Positions 1 through 9,000 of a stretch of 64,000 nucleotides of DNA are shown piece by piece. Every line of letters begins with the position of its first letter. Position 1 is the stretch's first letter. The notes below the pieces were generated by a model that searched no databases, was not told where the DNA came from, and saw only the letters and a program-made list of their open reading frames with translations. The position numbers and the translations under genes were made by a program. The stretch lies in NCBI RefSeq assembly GCF_002266465.3, contig NZ_CP029427.2:5458501-5522500 (forward strand), in the 5' to 3' direction. This stretch comes from Bradyrhizobium symbiodeficiens (GTDB lineage: Bacteria; Pseudomonadota; Alphaproteobacteria; Rhizobiales; Xanthobacteraceae).

Positions 1-333
1 GCGGCCGTGGCCAGCCGCATGATGGAGGTAGGAGTGCTGCGCGCGCTCGGATTTCGGCGGTCGCGGATCCTGATTGCATTCCTCGTCGAGGCGCTGCTGC
101 TCGCGCTGATCGGCTGGGCCATTGGAATCCTGTTCGCGTCACTGATGACGCAGGTGAAGATCACGACGCTCAACTGGACGTCACTCTCCGAGCTCGCATT
201 TCGGTTTGTGCTGACGCCCGGGATCGTGCTGCGGTCGCTCGTCTTCGCCCTCTTGATGGGCTTTCTCGGCGGTTTCCTGCCGGCCGTGCGGGCCGCCCGC
301 ATGAAGATCGTCGACGCCCTGCGCGTCGCTTGA
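1..333 (+). CDS. ABC transporter permease, FtsX/MacB type (C-terminal part)
   Basis: This is the last 110 or so codons of an integral-membrane permease; the start lies outside the window and the frame is open to base 1. The visible part has the FtsX-family pattern: a short amphipathic segment reading EVGVLRALGFRRSRI, then hydrophobic helices at about residues 22-45 and 70-95, ending in a basic ARAARMKIVDALR tail. Permeases of this family pair with an ATPase and often a periplasmic adaptor to export lipids or peptides. It converges on the acyltransferase operon with a 45-base gap. A role in exporting that operon's lipid product is possible but rests on position only. Confidence 0.85.
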   Translation, partial: AAVASRMMEVGVLRALGFRRSRILIAFLVEALLLALIGWAIGILFASLMTQVKITTLNWTSLSELAFRFVLTPGIVLRSLVFALLMGFLGGFLPAVRAARMKIVDALRVA

Positions 334-378
334 GCGCTCGGCAGGCGTTGCACCATCCGCCTCGTCGACCGGCAATCG

Positions 379-1749
379 TCAGCCGATCGTCCCGCACAGG
401 CCCATGTCCGCGAGCGCATCGCGCACGAATGGCATCAGCTCGGCGCGGGACGTGACGCGGTCTGGCGCGTATCCGGACACGGTCATGAATAGCCGCTCGC
501 CGACGCGATAGCAGGGGATGAATAGCACGCCGCCCAGCCGCTCGAGTTCCGAAGCTGTATAGCACTCCAGCAACGATATCTGCAGGAGCGATGCCTCGCC
601 GCAGGGGCGGTTTACGTCAAGCGGCAATTCGCCAATAAGACTGCATCCAACCGGCAGGTCCGCCCCGAGCGCCTCCCGCTCAAGACGGCGCGCCAGCCAC
701 AACGGCACATGGGGGATCAGCGGAAACAACGGCGACACATCGTCGCCGTTTCGGACCAGCGAGGCCAGCGCAGCCTTGAGATCCCGCTGCAAGGCGCGCG
801 CATCGCTGCGGCAAGCATCGGGGTCCGCCATCACCGTGATCGACCGCAGCGCGTTGCCGCGCCGATCATTCGAATGACGGTCGCTGACCGGCAGCACCAG
901 CTTCACGCGTCCTGATGCGTCCACGCGATCCATCCTGAAAGCGAGCCGTGCCGCGAACGCCATGATCAGCGTGTTGCTCGCGACGCCCAGATCCGACGCA
1001 CGCTGTTGACACGCTCCTGCGTCCATGACCACCTGCACGAGCGGCACGTCCACTGCCGGCTCAAAATGATACCGGCTTCGCGCGCGCGGCTTCGAGCGAG
1101 GCAAGCTCGTCCGTCCCCTGCCCGAGCGCCGCGTGAGAACCACCATAGCGCGCCAAACATCAGGCAGGGTGCGCAGGCTCTCGACGCTGTCGCGCGCCAG
1201 CATCACTGGAGACCATCGCCAAGATGGGGCCGGGAACCCGTAGCCGGGACGTCGACCAGCCACCGCGTCGGCGATGGTTTGGCTGGTGGCCTGCATGTCG
1301 GCGATCGTATGCGACACCAGCAATGTCAGCGCGCAGCCACCGCCTTCCAGTGCCTGAACTGCCAAGCGCCAGCCTGGCCCACGCTCGGGATCCACCGGTA
1401 GATCGAGCAGCAAAGGTCGTAACCTGGGGAGCGACCCGTGACGAAACCACGCCACCGGGCCCGGCACGGGGTTCGCCACCCAACGGTGCCGCCCCCATGG
1501 CAATGGTGAACGCTGCAGGAGGCGTCCGAGCAATCCGTGTGCGAGCCGCTCGCTGAATTGCGTCACGGCGGCCTCGTCAATCTCGTGAGGATATAGCCAG
1601 GTGAGTTGCAGTGCCGGCCCGCGTCCGAGCGCCCGCAATCCGACGAATGAGGCCTGGTCCATATAGCACAGGACGTCGTCCGCCCTGACGTCGAGGTTGC
1701 GCCCCCCGCCGCCGCGCCGTCCACGCCGTTCGTTGGCAGAAGAGCTCAA
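379..1749 (-). CDS. HxxxD acyltransferase, condensation fold (fourth acyltransferase of the PKS operon)
   Basis: A 456-residue member of the CoA-dependent acyltransferase/condensation superfamily (relatives include PapA proteins and wax ester synthases). The catalytic HxxxD is HTIAD at residues 147-151. It shares with the next two genes upstream a LPWGRxRW motif (residues 83-90) and a CS-x-x-G-x-LP motif in the C-terminal half, so the three are paralogues. The likely role is transfer of a fatty or polyketide acyl chain from a carrier to a hydroxyl. The frame opens with a TTG codon behind a G-rich stretch; conserved sequence only begins near residue 28, so the start is uncertain. It is last in the operon, 112 bases after the previous gene. 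Confidence 0.8.
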   Translation of the reverse strand: MSSSANERRGRRGGGGRNLDVRADDVLCYMDQASFVGLRALGRGPALQLTWLYPHEIDEAAVTQFSERLAHGLLGRLLQRSPLPWGRHRWVANPVPGPVAWFRHGSLPRLRPLLLDLPVDPERGPGWRLAVQALEGGGCALTLLVSHTIADMQATSQTIADAVAGRRPGYGFPAPSWRWSPVMLARDSVESLRTLPDVWRAMVVLTRRSGRGRTSLPRSKPRARSRYHFEPAVDVPLVQVVMDAGACQQRASDLGVASNTLIMAFAARLAFRMDRVDASGRVKLVLPVSDRHSNDRRGNALRSITVMADPDACRSDARALQRDLKAALASLVRNGDDVSPLFPLIPHVPLWLARRLEREALGADLPVGCSLIGELPLDVNRPCGEASLLQISLLECYTASELERLGGVLFIPCYRVGERLFMTVSGYAPDRVTSRAELMPFVRDALADMGLCGTIG

Positions 1750-1861
1750 CCCTCGAGCCCCCTGTCTTCCTGCTGCACGAAGCGACCGCTGCCCATCGAG
1801 GCTTGATCTCCCATTGAGTCGGAATCTACATGCAATAACGGGCTTCGGTCACGCGCCGGGA

Positions 1862-3238
1862 TCAGGCGTCTATGACAGCCTCAAGCCCAAAGTCGGTGAG
1901 TGTTTGAGAGACCAGCAGGCGAAGTTCGTCGACCGTCGTTGCTGCGGGGCGCAACTGGCAGGCCTCGATGCAAAGAGAAACAGTCTTGTCGTAGCGGGAG
2001 GCCACGACGACGAGATGACCGTGGGAACGCTCCAGGTCCTGGCGTGTGACGTTGACATCGACGGCTCGTGTCAGCAAGTGCCGGCACGGCGCGCCGTCGA
2101 TCCGCGCGAGCCCTTCCGGCAGCATTCCAAGGTCGGAGCAGCTTACCGGCAGCTCATCGGCATAATCGAACAACCGGTTCACGAGCGCCCTTGCGACGGT
2201 GCGAGGCATCAAAGCGATGGCAGGGAGTAACGAAGTCAGTACATCGGTCTGACTTTTCCTCGCGCCACGGAGCAGCGCCCTCGCGTCATTCACGGGCTCC
2301 AGGCTCTTGGTCAGGCCTTCAGGAGCGACGTTCATCATATGGAATTCGATCGCCAGCGCGCGTTCGTCGGCCAGCCCACGCCTTCGGCTTCTTGGGACAA
2401 GCAGGCTGATCGCGCCATCCGATAAACGGCGGCGGCCTAGACGCGATGCCAGCGACGCCACGAAGCCGGGCAACAGCGTATTCATGCCGCCACCAAGCCG
2501 CTGCTCGCACGCGAGCCAGACACGCGATTCAACACTCACCACAACAGAGGGAAGCTCTACGATCGTTGGGTCGTGAACTGCGTCTGCTGCTGGAACGGCC
2601 GGACTTCGCCTGGGAGCGACGAGTCTCGACCAGTCCGCCTGCGCAATCCGAGCGAGTGCGGCAACCGTCTGCGGAGCATCGGCGAGGATCTGCCACGCAT
2701 CCGACAGGCAGCCGGACAGTCGCCCGCGAGCGCCTTGAGGCAAGTACGGATTCGGGATGCCGGTTCCGTTCACGGCGGCCGCGATGACGCGCAAAGCTCC
2801 CATTCCGTCGAGCACCAGATGCGATCCGACGATGCTCACGGCTGTGCTGCCATCGTCGAATGGTTGGATGGCCATCCGTCCGGCCGGACCGATGACAGGG
2901 TCTACCGGCGCGCGCGCCTGCTGGTTCGCCCATTGCAGCAGCCGCGATCGTGGCAGCGGATCAGAACTCTGCTCGAACGGAACGAAGGTCCCGGCCACCC
3001 AGCGAGGCCTGCCCCATGGCAAGGATGACGGTTCAATGAGCCGATTGAAGGACAGTGCGATAAGGCGTTCATATGTTTGCACCAGCGCGGCGCGGTTCAC
3101 GTCACGATCATAGAGCCAGAGGCATTGCATCAACTGGCTTCGGCCGGTGACCCTGAACAGTTCGTACGCCAGTTGGTCGAGCCAGGCGAGGCGGTGCCTC
3201 GCGTAGGTGGAGGTGCCGGTCGTGCTCGTCTCAAGCAT
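1862..3238 (-). CDS. HxxxD acyltransferase, condensation fold (third)
   Basis: A 458-residue acyltransferase-like protein paralogous to its two neighbours. HLVLD at residues 140-144 fits the HxxxD active site, LPWGRPRW lies near residues 73-80, and a CSDLGMLP motif lies in the C-terminal half. I chose the ATG at 3238 because it overlaps the stop of the preceding gene (ATGCTTGA arrangement), which indicates translational coupling; the frame is open 18 codons further upstream. The likely reaction is acyl transfer to a sugar or other polyol hydroxyl, inferred from the adjacent polyketide synthase. The acceptor cannot be read from sequence. Confidence 0.8.
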   Translation of the reverse strand: MLETSTTGTSTYARHRLAWLDQLAYELFRVTGRSQLMQCLWLYDRDVNRAALVQTYERLIALSFNRLIEPSSLPWGRPRWVAGTFVPFEQSSDPLPRSRLLQWANQQARAPVDPVIGPAGRMAIQPFDDGSTAVSIVGSHLVLDGMGALRVIAAAVNGTGIPNPYLPQGARGRLSGCLSDAWQILADAPQTVAALARIAQADWSRLVAPRRSPAVPAADAVHDPTIVELPSVVVSVESRVWLACEQRLGGGMNTLLPGFVASLASRLGRRRLSDGAISLLVPRSRRRGLADERALAIEFHMMNVAPEGLTKSLEPVNDARALLRGARKSQTDVLTSLLPAIALMPRTVARALVNRLFDYADELPVSCSDLGMLPEGLARIDGAPCRHLLTRAVDVNVTRQDLERSHGHLVVVASRYDKTVSLCIEACQLRPAATTVDELRLLVSQTLTDFGLEAVIDA

Positions 3239-4613
3239 CGAAAAACTCGCCGACGAGTTCGTAGTCAGCCAAGAGCCGTTCGACGAGCGCACGAAGATGC
3301 CGAGGCTCCGTTACCACGCCGGGCTGGTAGGCAACGAAGCTCAGGGCGACAAATCCGGGGATGACGCCGGCGAAGAGCGTGGCCACCCCTTGACGAGCCT
3401 CGATCGCGCGGCGCGCGACCGGACGGTCGATGCCGCGAAAGCAGATTCGATCAGCCGCGTTGCCGTCGATCTGGAGCACGTCCTTGGGCAAGCCGCCCAA
3501 GTTCGAACACGTGGCCGGCAGGTCGGCGAGCGCGCCAAGCGCCAGATGGCTGGCGGCCGAAAATGCGCGTCTGGGCACAAAGGGCACCAAGGGTAGCAGC
3601 GCAGCAAGTCGATTTGGCTCCCGTCTTGTCTGTAGCAACGTAGCCCGCAGACGCCGCTGCAACGCATGCAGGCGCCCGCGCGGCTCGTCGACACGCACCT
3701 TCAATGTGGCAAGTGCGACGCTGTTCCCGCCGGCGTGGGACAGACCTTCGCGCTGGTTCACGGGAATCAGCAGGGTCACTTCCTCGTCACGGATACGACC
3801 GAGCGCCTCGGCGAACGCCGCGGTCATTGCGGTCAGGAGCGTGAGGCGGTTCGCTCCGCGGCTCCGCGCTCCGGCGTCCCAGACCGATATGGGCACGCGT
3901 ATGAAGGCCGACGGAAACACAACCGTCTGGTCATCCGCGGCTGGCCCCACGGGCGATGCAGCGGGTGTGTTCGACGTGTCGAGGGAGGTGTATGCGGTAC
4001 GGGCCAGTTGGCCCAGCGCCCGAAATGTCGCCGGCACGTCACGCACAATGCGCTGGAGCTCGACACCCAGCGTTGTGAGGGCGCGCTGCGCCGTCCAGAC
4101 TCCAGGATAGATTGGAATCCGCCGTTCCCCGCGCACTGCATCGCTCACGGCCATTGCAATCGTCAGTCCGTCCGCAATGCAGTGGGACACCACCAGCGAG
4201 ACCACCGTGGAGCCGTCTGTGAAGCTCTGGAAAGTCAAGGTCCATGCCGGTCCGTGCACGAGGTCCAATGGAAGCGCCACCTGCGCGTCGGCCCACGTCT
4301 GGATCGCCTCGGGGGCAAGCGCCGTCTCGGCGGCAACCAGAGCAGCCGACGGCGGTGGCGCGCTGGCCCACTGGTGTCGTCCGAACGGAAGCCGCGCCGG
4401 CCGGATCAGCCGTGCCAGATGACCGTGCGCGAGATTGTCACGAAACCGTGTGAGCGCGTCGATGTCTACAGGCCGCAGATAGCGCCACAGCACCTGAATG
4501 ACCGCGTGCTGCCCGAGCGAGACATGCGCGAGGTACATGGCCTGATCCGCGAAGGACAAGAATGCCGGCGGCATATCCGATACGTTCGTTGGGTGCGCAA
4601 CCGCCTGCGTCAT
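3231..4613 (-). CDS. HxxxD acyltransferase, condensation fold (second)
   Basis: A 460-residue acyltransferase-like protein with HCIAD at residues 144-148 (HxxxD), LPFGRHQW near residues 75-82 and a CSNLGGLP motif. The CSNLG motif resembles the SNVPG-type motif of wax ester synthase/diacylglycerol acyltransferases, but the N-terminal part differs. Its ATG overlaps the stop of the PapA-like gene by four bases (ATGA), a strong sign of one transcript and coupled translation. It probably acts with its paralogues in stepwise acylation of one acceptor. Confidence 0.82.
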   Translation of the reverse strand: MTQAVAHPTNVSDMPPAFLSFADQAMYLAHVSLGQHAVIQVLWRYLRPVDIDALTRFRDNLAHGHLARLIRPARLPFGRHQWASAPPPSAALVAAETALAPEAIQTWADAQVALPLDLVHGPAWTLTFQSFTDGSTVVSLVVSHCIADGLTIAMAVSDAVRGERRIPIYPGVWTAQRALTTLGVELQRIVRDVPATFRALGQLARTAYTSLDTSNTPAASPVGPAADDQTVVFPSAFIRVPISVWDAGARSRGANRLTLLTAMTAAFAEALGRIRDEEVTLLIPVNQREGLSHAGGNSVALATLKVRVDEPRGRLHALQRRLRATLLQTRREPNRLAALLPLVPFVPRRAFSAASHLALGALADLPATCSNLGGLPKDVLQIDGNAADRICFRGIDRPVARRAIEARQGVATLFAGVIPGFVALSFVAYQPGVVTEPRHLRALVERLLADYELVGEFFDA

Positions 4614-6040
4614 CGTTCACGACCGACATCAGAGTACGTCGGCATCAATGCGTCGGCGGCCATGCGGCACGCGCCCGCAAACGCTGCGACATAGCGGTGC
4701 ATCGATGCGCGGGCTGTGCTGTTTGCCGGATAGGCCGCCGTGAGCGAGAGACCGCGTTGCGTACGAAATAGCCAGATCGCAACCTGCGCGGCGATGCCCT
4801 GGTTGATATAGACCCGGCCATTCGCCTGATGCCATTCTCGCGCAATGTGTGCACTGAGCGGAGCAACGTTGACATCCATATAGGATAGCATGACGCCGCC
4901 TGTGGCGACGGGCCCGACCGTCGGCAGCCCGGCTGCGAGTTCGAGCACGAGCTCGATCGGTATATCGGCAAGGCTTAGCCGTTCGTCAAAATTGTCCTGG
5001 GCGGTCAAGGCGAGTTCAGGAAACGTTCGTTGTTGCACGTCAAAGTCGATTGGCACCACGCCAACGCACCAGCCCGTCGTCCGGAACGCTTGTGGCGATC
5101 TTCGCGTCGTCGTGGGCGTGACGACACTGTAGCGCGAGCGGCCTGCCAATTCCCGTTCGGTCAGCGCCGCGCAGGCCAACAGGCCGCCGATCGCTCGCGC
5201 GCCAGCAGCGTGGCACGCGGACTCGAACGCGTCCATGACGGCATCTTCGAGGATGTCTACATGCACGTACTCCGCATGATAGCGATCCTCCGGCACACCG
5301 AGCGGCAGCGCGAAAGCAGGCATCCGCCCGCTGTTGCGGTGCAGGAACGCGATCCATCGCGTCACCTCAGGATCCGCCAGCGTCGTCGCGGCAGCCCGCT
5401 GGCGCTGATTGCCGCAGTAATCCAGATAGCTTCCTGGCTGTCCAAGCTGAAGCGGCCCCTCGCCGTCAAGCACGGCCCGATAGGCCGAGCGGATCTCCGT
5501 CATCAGGAACGCGATGACGGTCGCATCGGCGTGCAAATGGTCGACGCTTGCGAAGAACGTGAACCCATTCGCGCGCTGGAGAATGCCAAATCGAAAGCAA
5601 TCCCACGCAAACGGTGCAGGAGTTGCCATGACATGTTTCTGCCAATCCTCCGCGCGAACCTCACCGAGCGCCATAGGCTCCATCTGGATAGCCGCGGGAT
5701 CCGCGAGGATGTGCCGTACGATGGCCCCTTCACGCTCTTCGAACCAGCTGTGATACGTGTCGTGCCTGCGCAGATGTGCTGTCACCACATGGGTCATGGC
5801 TCTGGGGTCACACCGGCCGGGTTCCTCCCACACGACGACAAGCAGCCGCGCCATCGCCTCGTGCCGCTGCTCACAGGCGCGGAAGGCGTGCAGATGCTGC
5901 TCCTGTTCGTAGCTCGGCAATGCGGGAGACACCGGTGCGCGCTTGGCACTTTCCATCGATGCCGCAGACGGACACCAGAGTGTCAGCATCGCAGGAGGCC
6001 CCGACCAGTCGTGCAATGGACGCAGATCAGTCACGGGCAT
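4610..6040 (-). CDS. PapA-like polyketide-associated acyltransferase
   Basis: A 476-residue condensation-fold protein. The core motif DHLHAD (catalytic H168 and D172) matches the DHxHxD form of mycobacterial PapA1/PapA2/PapA3, which move acyl chains made by Pks2 or Pks3/4 onto trehalose. A second conserved part, SYMDVNVAPL, lies near residues 395-404. I chose the ATG at 6040: it overlaps the synthase stop by 14 bases and is preceded by GGAG; the frame is open 12 codons further. It most likely unloads the PKS acyl chain from its ACP, since that PKS has no thioesterase. The assignment to PapA rather than to a generic NRPS condensation domain rests on length and motif form. Confidence 0.82.
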   Translation of the reverse strand: MPVTDLRPLHDWSGPPAMLTLWCPSAASMESAKRAPVSPALPSYEQEQHLHAFRACEQRHEAMARLLVVVWEEPGRCDPRAMTHVVTAHLRRHDTYHSWFEEREGAIVRHILADPAAIQMEPMALGEVRAEDWQKHVMATPAPFAWDCFRFGILQRANGFTFFASVDHLHADATVIAFLMTEIRSAYRAVLDGEGPLQLGQPGSYLDYCGNQRQRAAATTLADPEVTRWIAFLHRNSGRMPAFALPLGVPEDRYHAEYVHVDILEDAVMDAFESACHAAGARAIGGLLACAALTERELAGRSRYSVVTPTTTRRSPQAFRTTGWCVGVVPIDFDVQQRTFPELALTAQDNFDERLSLADIPIELVLELAAGLPTVGPVATGGVMLSYMDVNVAPLSAHIAREWHQANGRVYINQGIAAQVAIWLFRTQRGLSLTAAYPANSTARASMHRYVAAFAGACRMAADALMPTYSDVGRER

Positions 6041-9000
6041 CTGCTCCAGCGGACTGAAACTCCTGCATGGCGCCACTCAGCGTGTCGGCGAGTGCGCGCA
6101 CGGTCGTTACGTTCACGGAACGGAGCCGGATGCCCGTGTCGGCCTCGAGCGCGATCAACAACTGGAGTGTCCCGAGTGAGTCGAGGCCGTAATCGAACAG
6201 AGAGCGGTCTGGATTCACGGTGCGGCGCAGGATGACACCGAGATGCTCGATGATCAGACGCCGCAGCAGGGCCGGCCGCTCTTCGGACGGCGCGCGTCTC
6301 AACTCCACGCGCCGGTGGCCCCCCGGTTCGCCCGCGGCCTCTGGTGCCTGCGACAGCGCCGCCCCGAACGGGCTCCGCGCAGCGAGCGCCGTCAGCCATG
6401 GGGCGCCGTCGAGATGGACATATGCCGCATACCCCCGGTCGTGCCGCAGCAGCGTCTCGAACGCGTAAGCACCGTCACGTGGCTCGATCATTCGCGCATC
6501 GCCGCGGGCCGAGAGATGCGCACCGGCACCAATATCCGCCCACGCCGCCCAGGCGATGGCCGACGACGGCAGCCCCTGGGCGCGCCGCCACTGTGTAAAC
6601 GTATCGAGCCAGCTGTTGGCGGCTGCGTACGCGGACTGCCCAGGCGAACCAAAGAGCGCCGCAACCGAAGAAAAGCAGCAAAACCAGTCGAGTCGTTGCT
6701 CCAGCGTTGCCGCATGCAGATGCCAGGCGCCTTCCGCCTTGGGTGCCCAGTTGCGATGCAGCCTCTCCTCTGAGACGGAGGGAAGGATGCCGTCCTCGAT
6801 AACGGCTGCACCGTGCAGGACACCGCGCAACGGCAGGCCCGTCGTCGTGGCAGCTTCGACAAGACGTCGCGAGGTCGATGGCTCTGCGATATCCGCACTT
6901 ATCACCCGAACCTCGGTGCCGCGTGCTTTCATCGCGACGAGCACACTCGTCGCGGCGTCGGTGGGCCTGGAGCGCGCGTTGACGATGACGCGACCCGCTC
7001 CGGCGGCGGACATCGCGTCAGCGAGGAACAGGCCGAGCCCGCCGAGGCCGCCTGTGACGATGTATGCACCATCGCGCCTGAACGGCGTGAGGCGCTCCGG
7101 CGCCGCTGGTACCCGGTAGCGGCCGGTTCTCGGAACGGTGAGCACGAGCTTGCCGGTGTGATCGGCGCCACCGACAATTCGGATGGCGCAAGCCGCTTCG
7201 GCGAGGGGGTAGCTCGCGATGTCCGGCAGGCGCAGCCGCTCCTCCCCGGCAAGACGCATGACCCGTGACAGCAGCGCCTGCACGCGCGCCGGAGCCGTTA
7301 TACACATCTGCGCAAGATCGACGGCGAAGAACGAGAGGTTGCGCTTGAACGGAGACAGTCCCAGCCACGTGCCTCCATAGATATCCTTCTTGCCGATTTC
7401 GATGAAGCGCCCGCCCGCCGCAAGGAGTTCCAGGCCGGCGCGTTGCGCCGCGCCCGTGAGCGAGTTGAGGACCACGTCCACGCCGTAGCCCGCTGTGTCC
7501 TGCCGGATCTTCTCGGCGAAGTCCGCGGTTCGAGAGTCGTACACGTGGCGGATGCCGTCGGCGCGCAGCAGCTCTCGTCGCGCCTCCGAGCCCGCTGTTG
7601 CAAATATCTCCGCACCAGCCGCGCGGGCAATGGCCACAGCCGCCTGCCCCACGCCGCCGGTCGCCGAGTGAATGAGCACCTTGTCGCCAGGTCCGATCCG
7701 GGCCAGATCCTCGAGACCATACGCGGCCGTGGCAGTTGTCGTGAGAATGGCGGCCGCTTCGGTATCCGTGAGCGTGCGGGGTATCGCGACGAGCAGGCGA
7801 GCATCGCAAGTCAGATAGGTGCCCCAGGCACCCCCGCAGCAGAGCCCGGCCACGCGGTCGCCAACGCGAAATGCCGAAACGCCAGGCCCGACTGCGGTGA
7901 CAATGCCGGCGAAGTCCAGGCCAAGTCCCTGCGCACGGCCATCGAGTGAAGGATAACGGCCAAGGGCAACGAGCACATCGGCGAAATTGACGCTTGTGGC
8001 ATGGACGGCCACTTCCGCCTCGCCCGCGCCCGGGGCACGACGCTCGGATGCCGTCACCTCCAGGCTCTGCAGATCGCCGGGCACGCGGATTTCCAGGCGA
8101 AGACCGTCGCGAGCCGCGTCGTGGTCCACCATTCGGCGATCAACAGGACCAAGGGGACTTCGCTGCATTCGTGCGACATAGGCGCTCGCTCCGCGCAGCG
8201 CCGTTTCGTCTTCGTCCGAGCCGCTCAGCAGCTGAGACCGAAGTAGTGACACGTCGGGCAGTGGGGTCACGTCGATCTGAGTGGGATGGAGTGCGGGATA
8301 TTCGGCACCGATGGCTCGCAGCCATCCACGCACACCGGCATGCGCGAGCTGAACAGTGTCGTCCGGCAGCACGCGTTGGGCCATGCAGGTGACGACGAAG
8401 AGCCGAGGCCGCCGCTCGCATTGGCTCAGTGCGTTGGTCAGGTGGAGCAGGCTGCTTATGTTCGCCCGAGATGCGTCGGGATTCGCCGGCTCATCGCCGC
8501 GTGGCAAGACCACCACCACGGCTCCAGGGCGATGCAGACGCAGAGCGTCTTCAATTTGCTCGCGCCATGCGTCTCCCTTCCCCACCCCGGCGCAACTGAG
8601 GATTCGAGACTTGAACCCTTGATCGCGCAGGCTTCCTTCCAGATCCAACATCAAGCGGTGCGCCGCATCATCGGCATCGAGCAGCAACCAGGCGCAGTCG
8701 TCCGGCCTGACCGTGGCGCGAGGAATGTCCCATGACTGCCAGGTTATGTCGAGCAGGCGCGCGTCGCAGGCGACGGCATCGGCGTGCTGTTCGGCCGAGC
8801 CGCTCCACAGTGCCAATCCATCGACACTGAGCAGCACGCGACCGGAGGCGTCGAGCAGATCGATGTCCGCCTCGACGTGCAGTGCGTCGATCGCGACCAA
8901 GCGGGTCATGCAATGGGCGACGTCGGCGTCTGTGCGGTGGAGCCGGAGCCTTTGTACCGAGCGCGGCAGCAGCAGGCGCCCATTTGTCTCCGAAGCGACC

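Noticed and set aside
5030..6235. A 401-codon plus-strand frame over the PapA-like gene
   Set aside because: Antisense shadow of a gene with intact catalytic motifs and operon overlaps.
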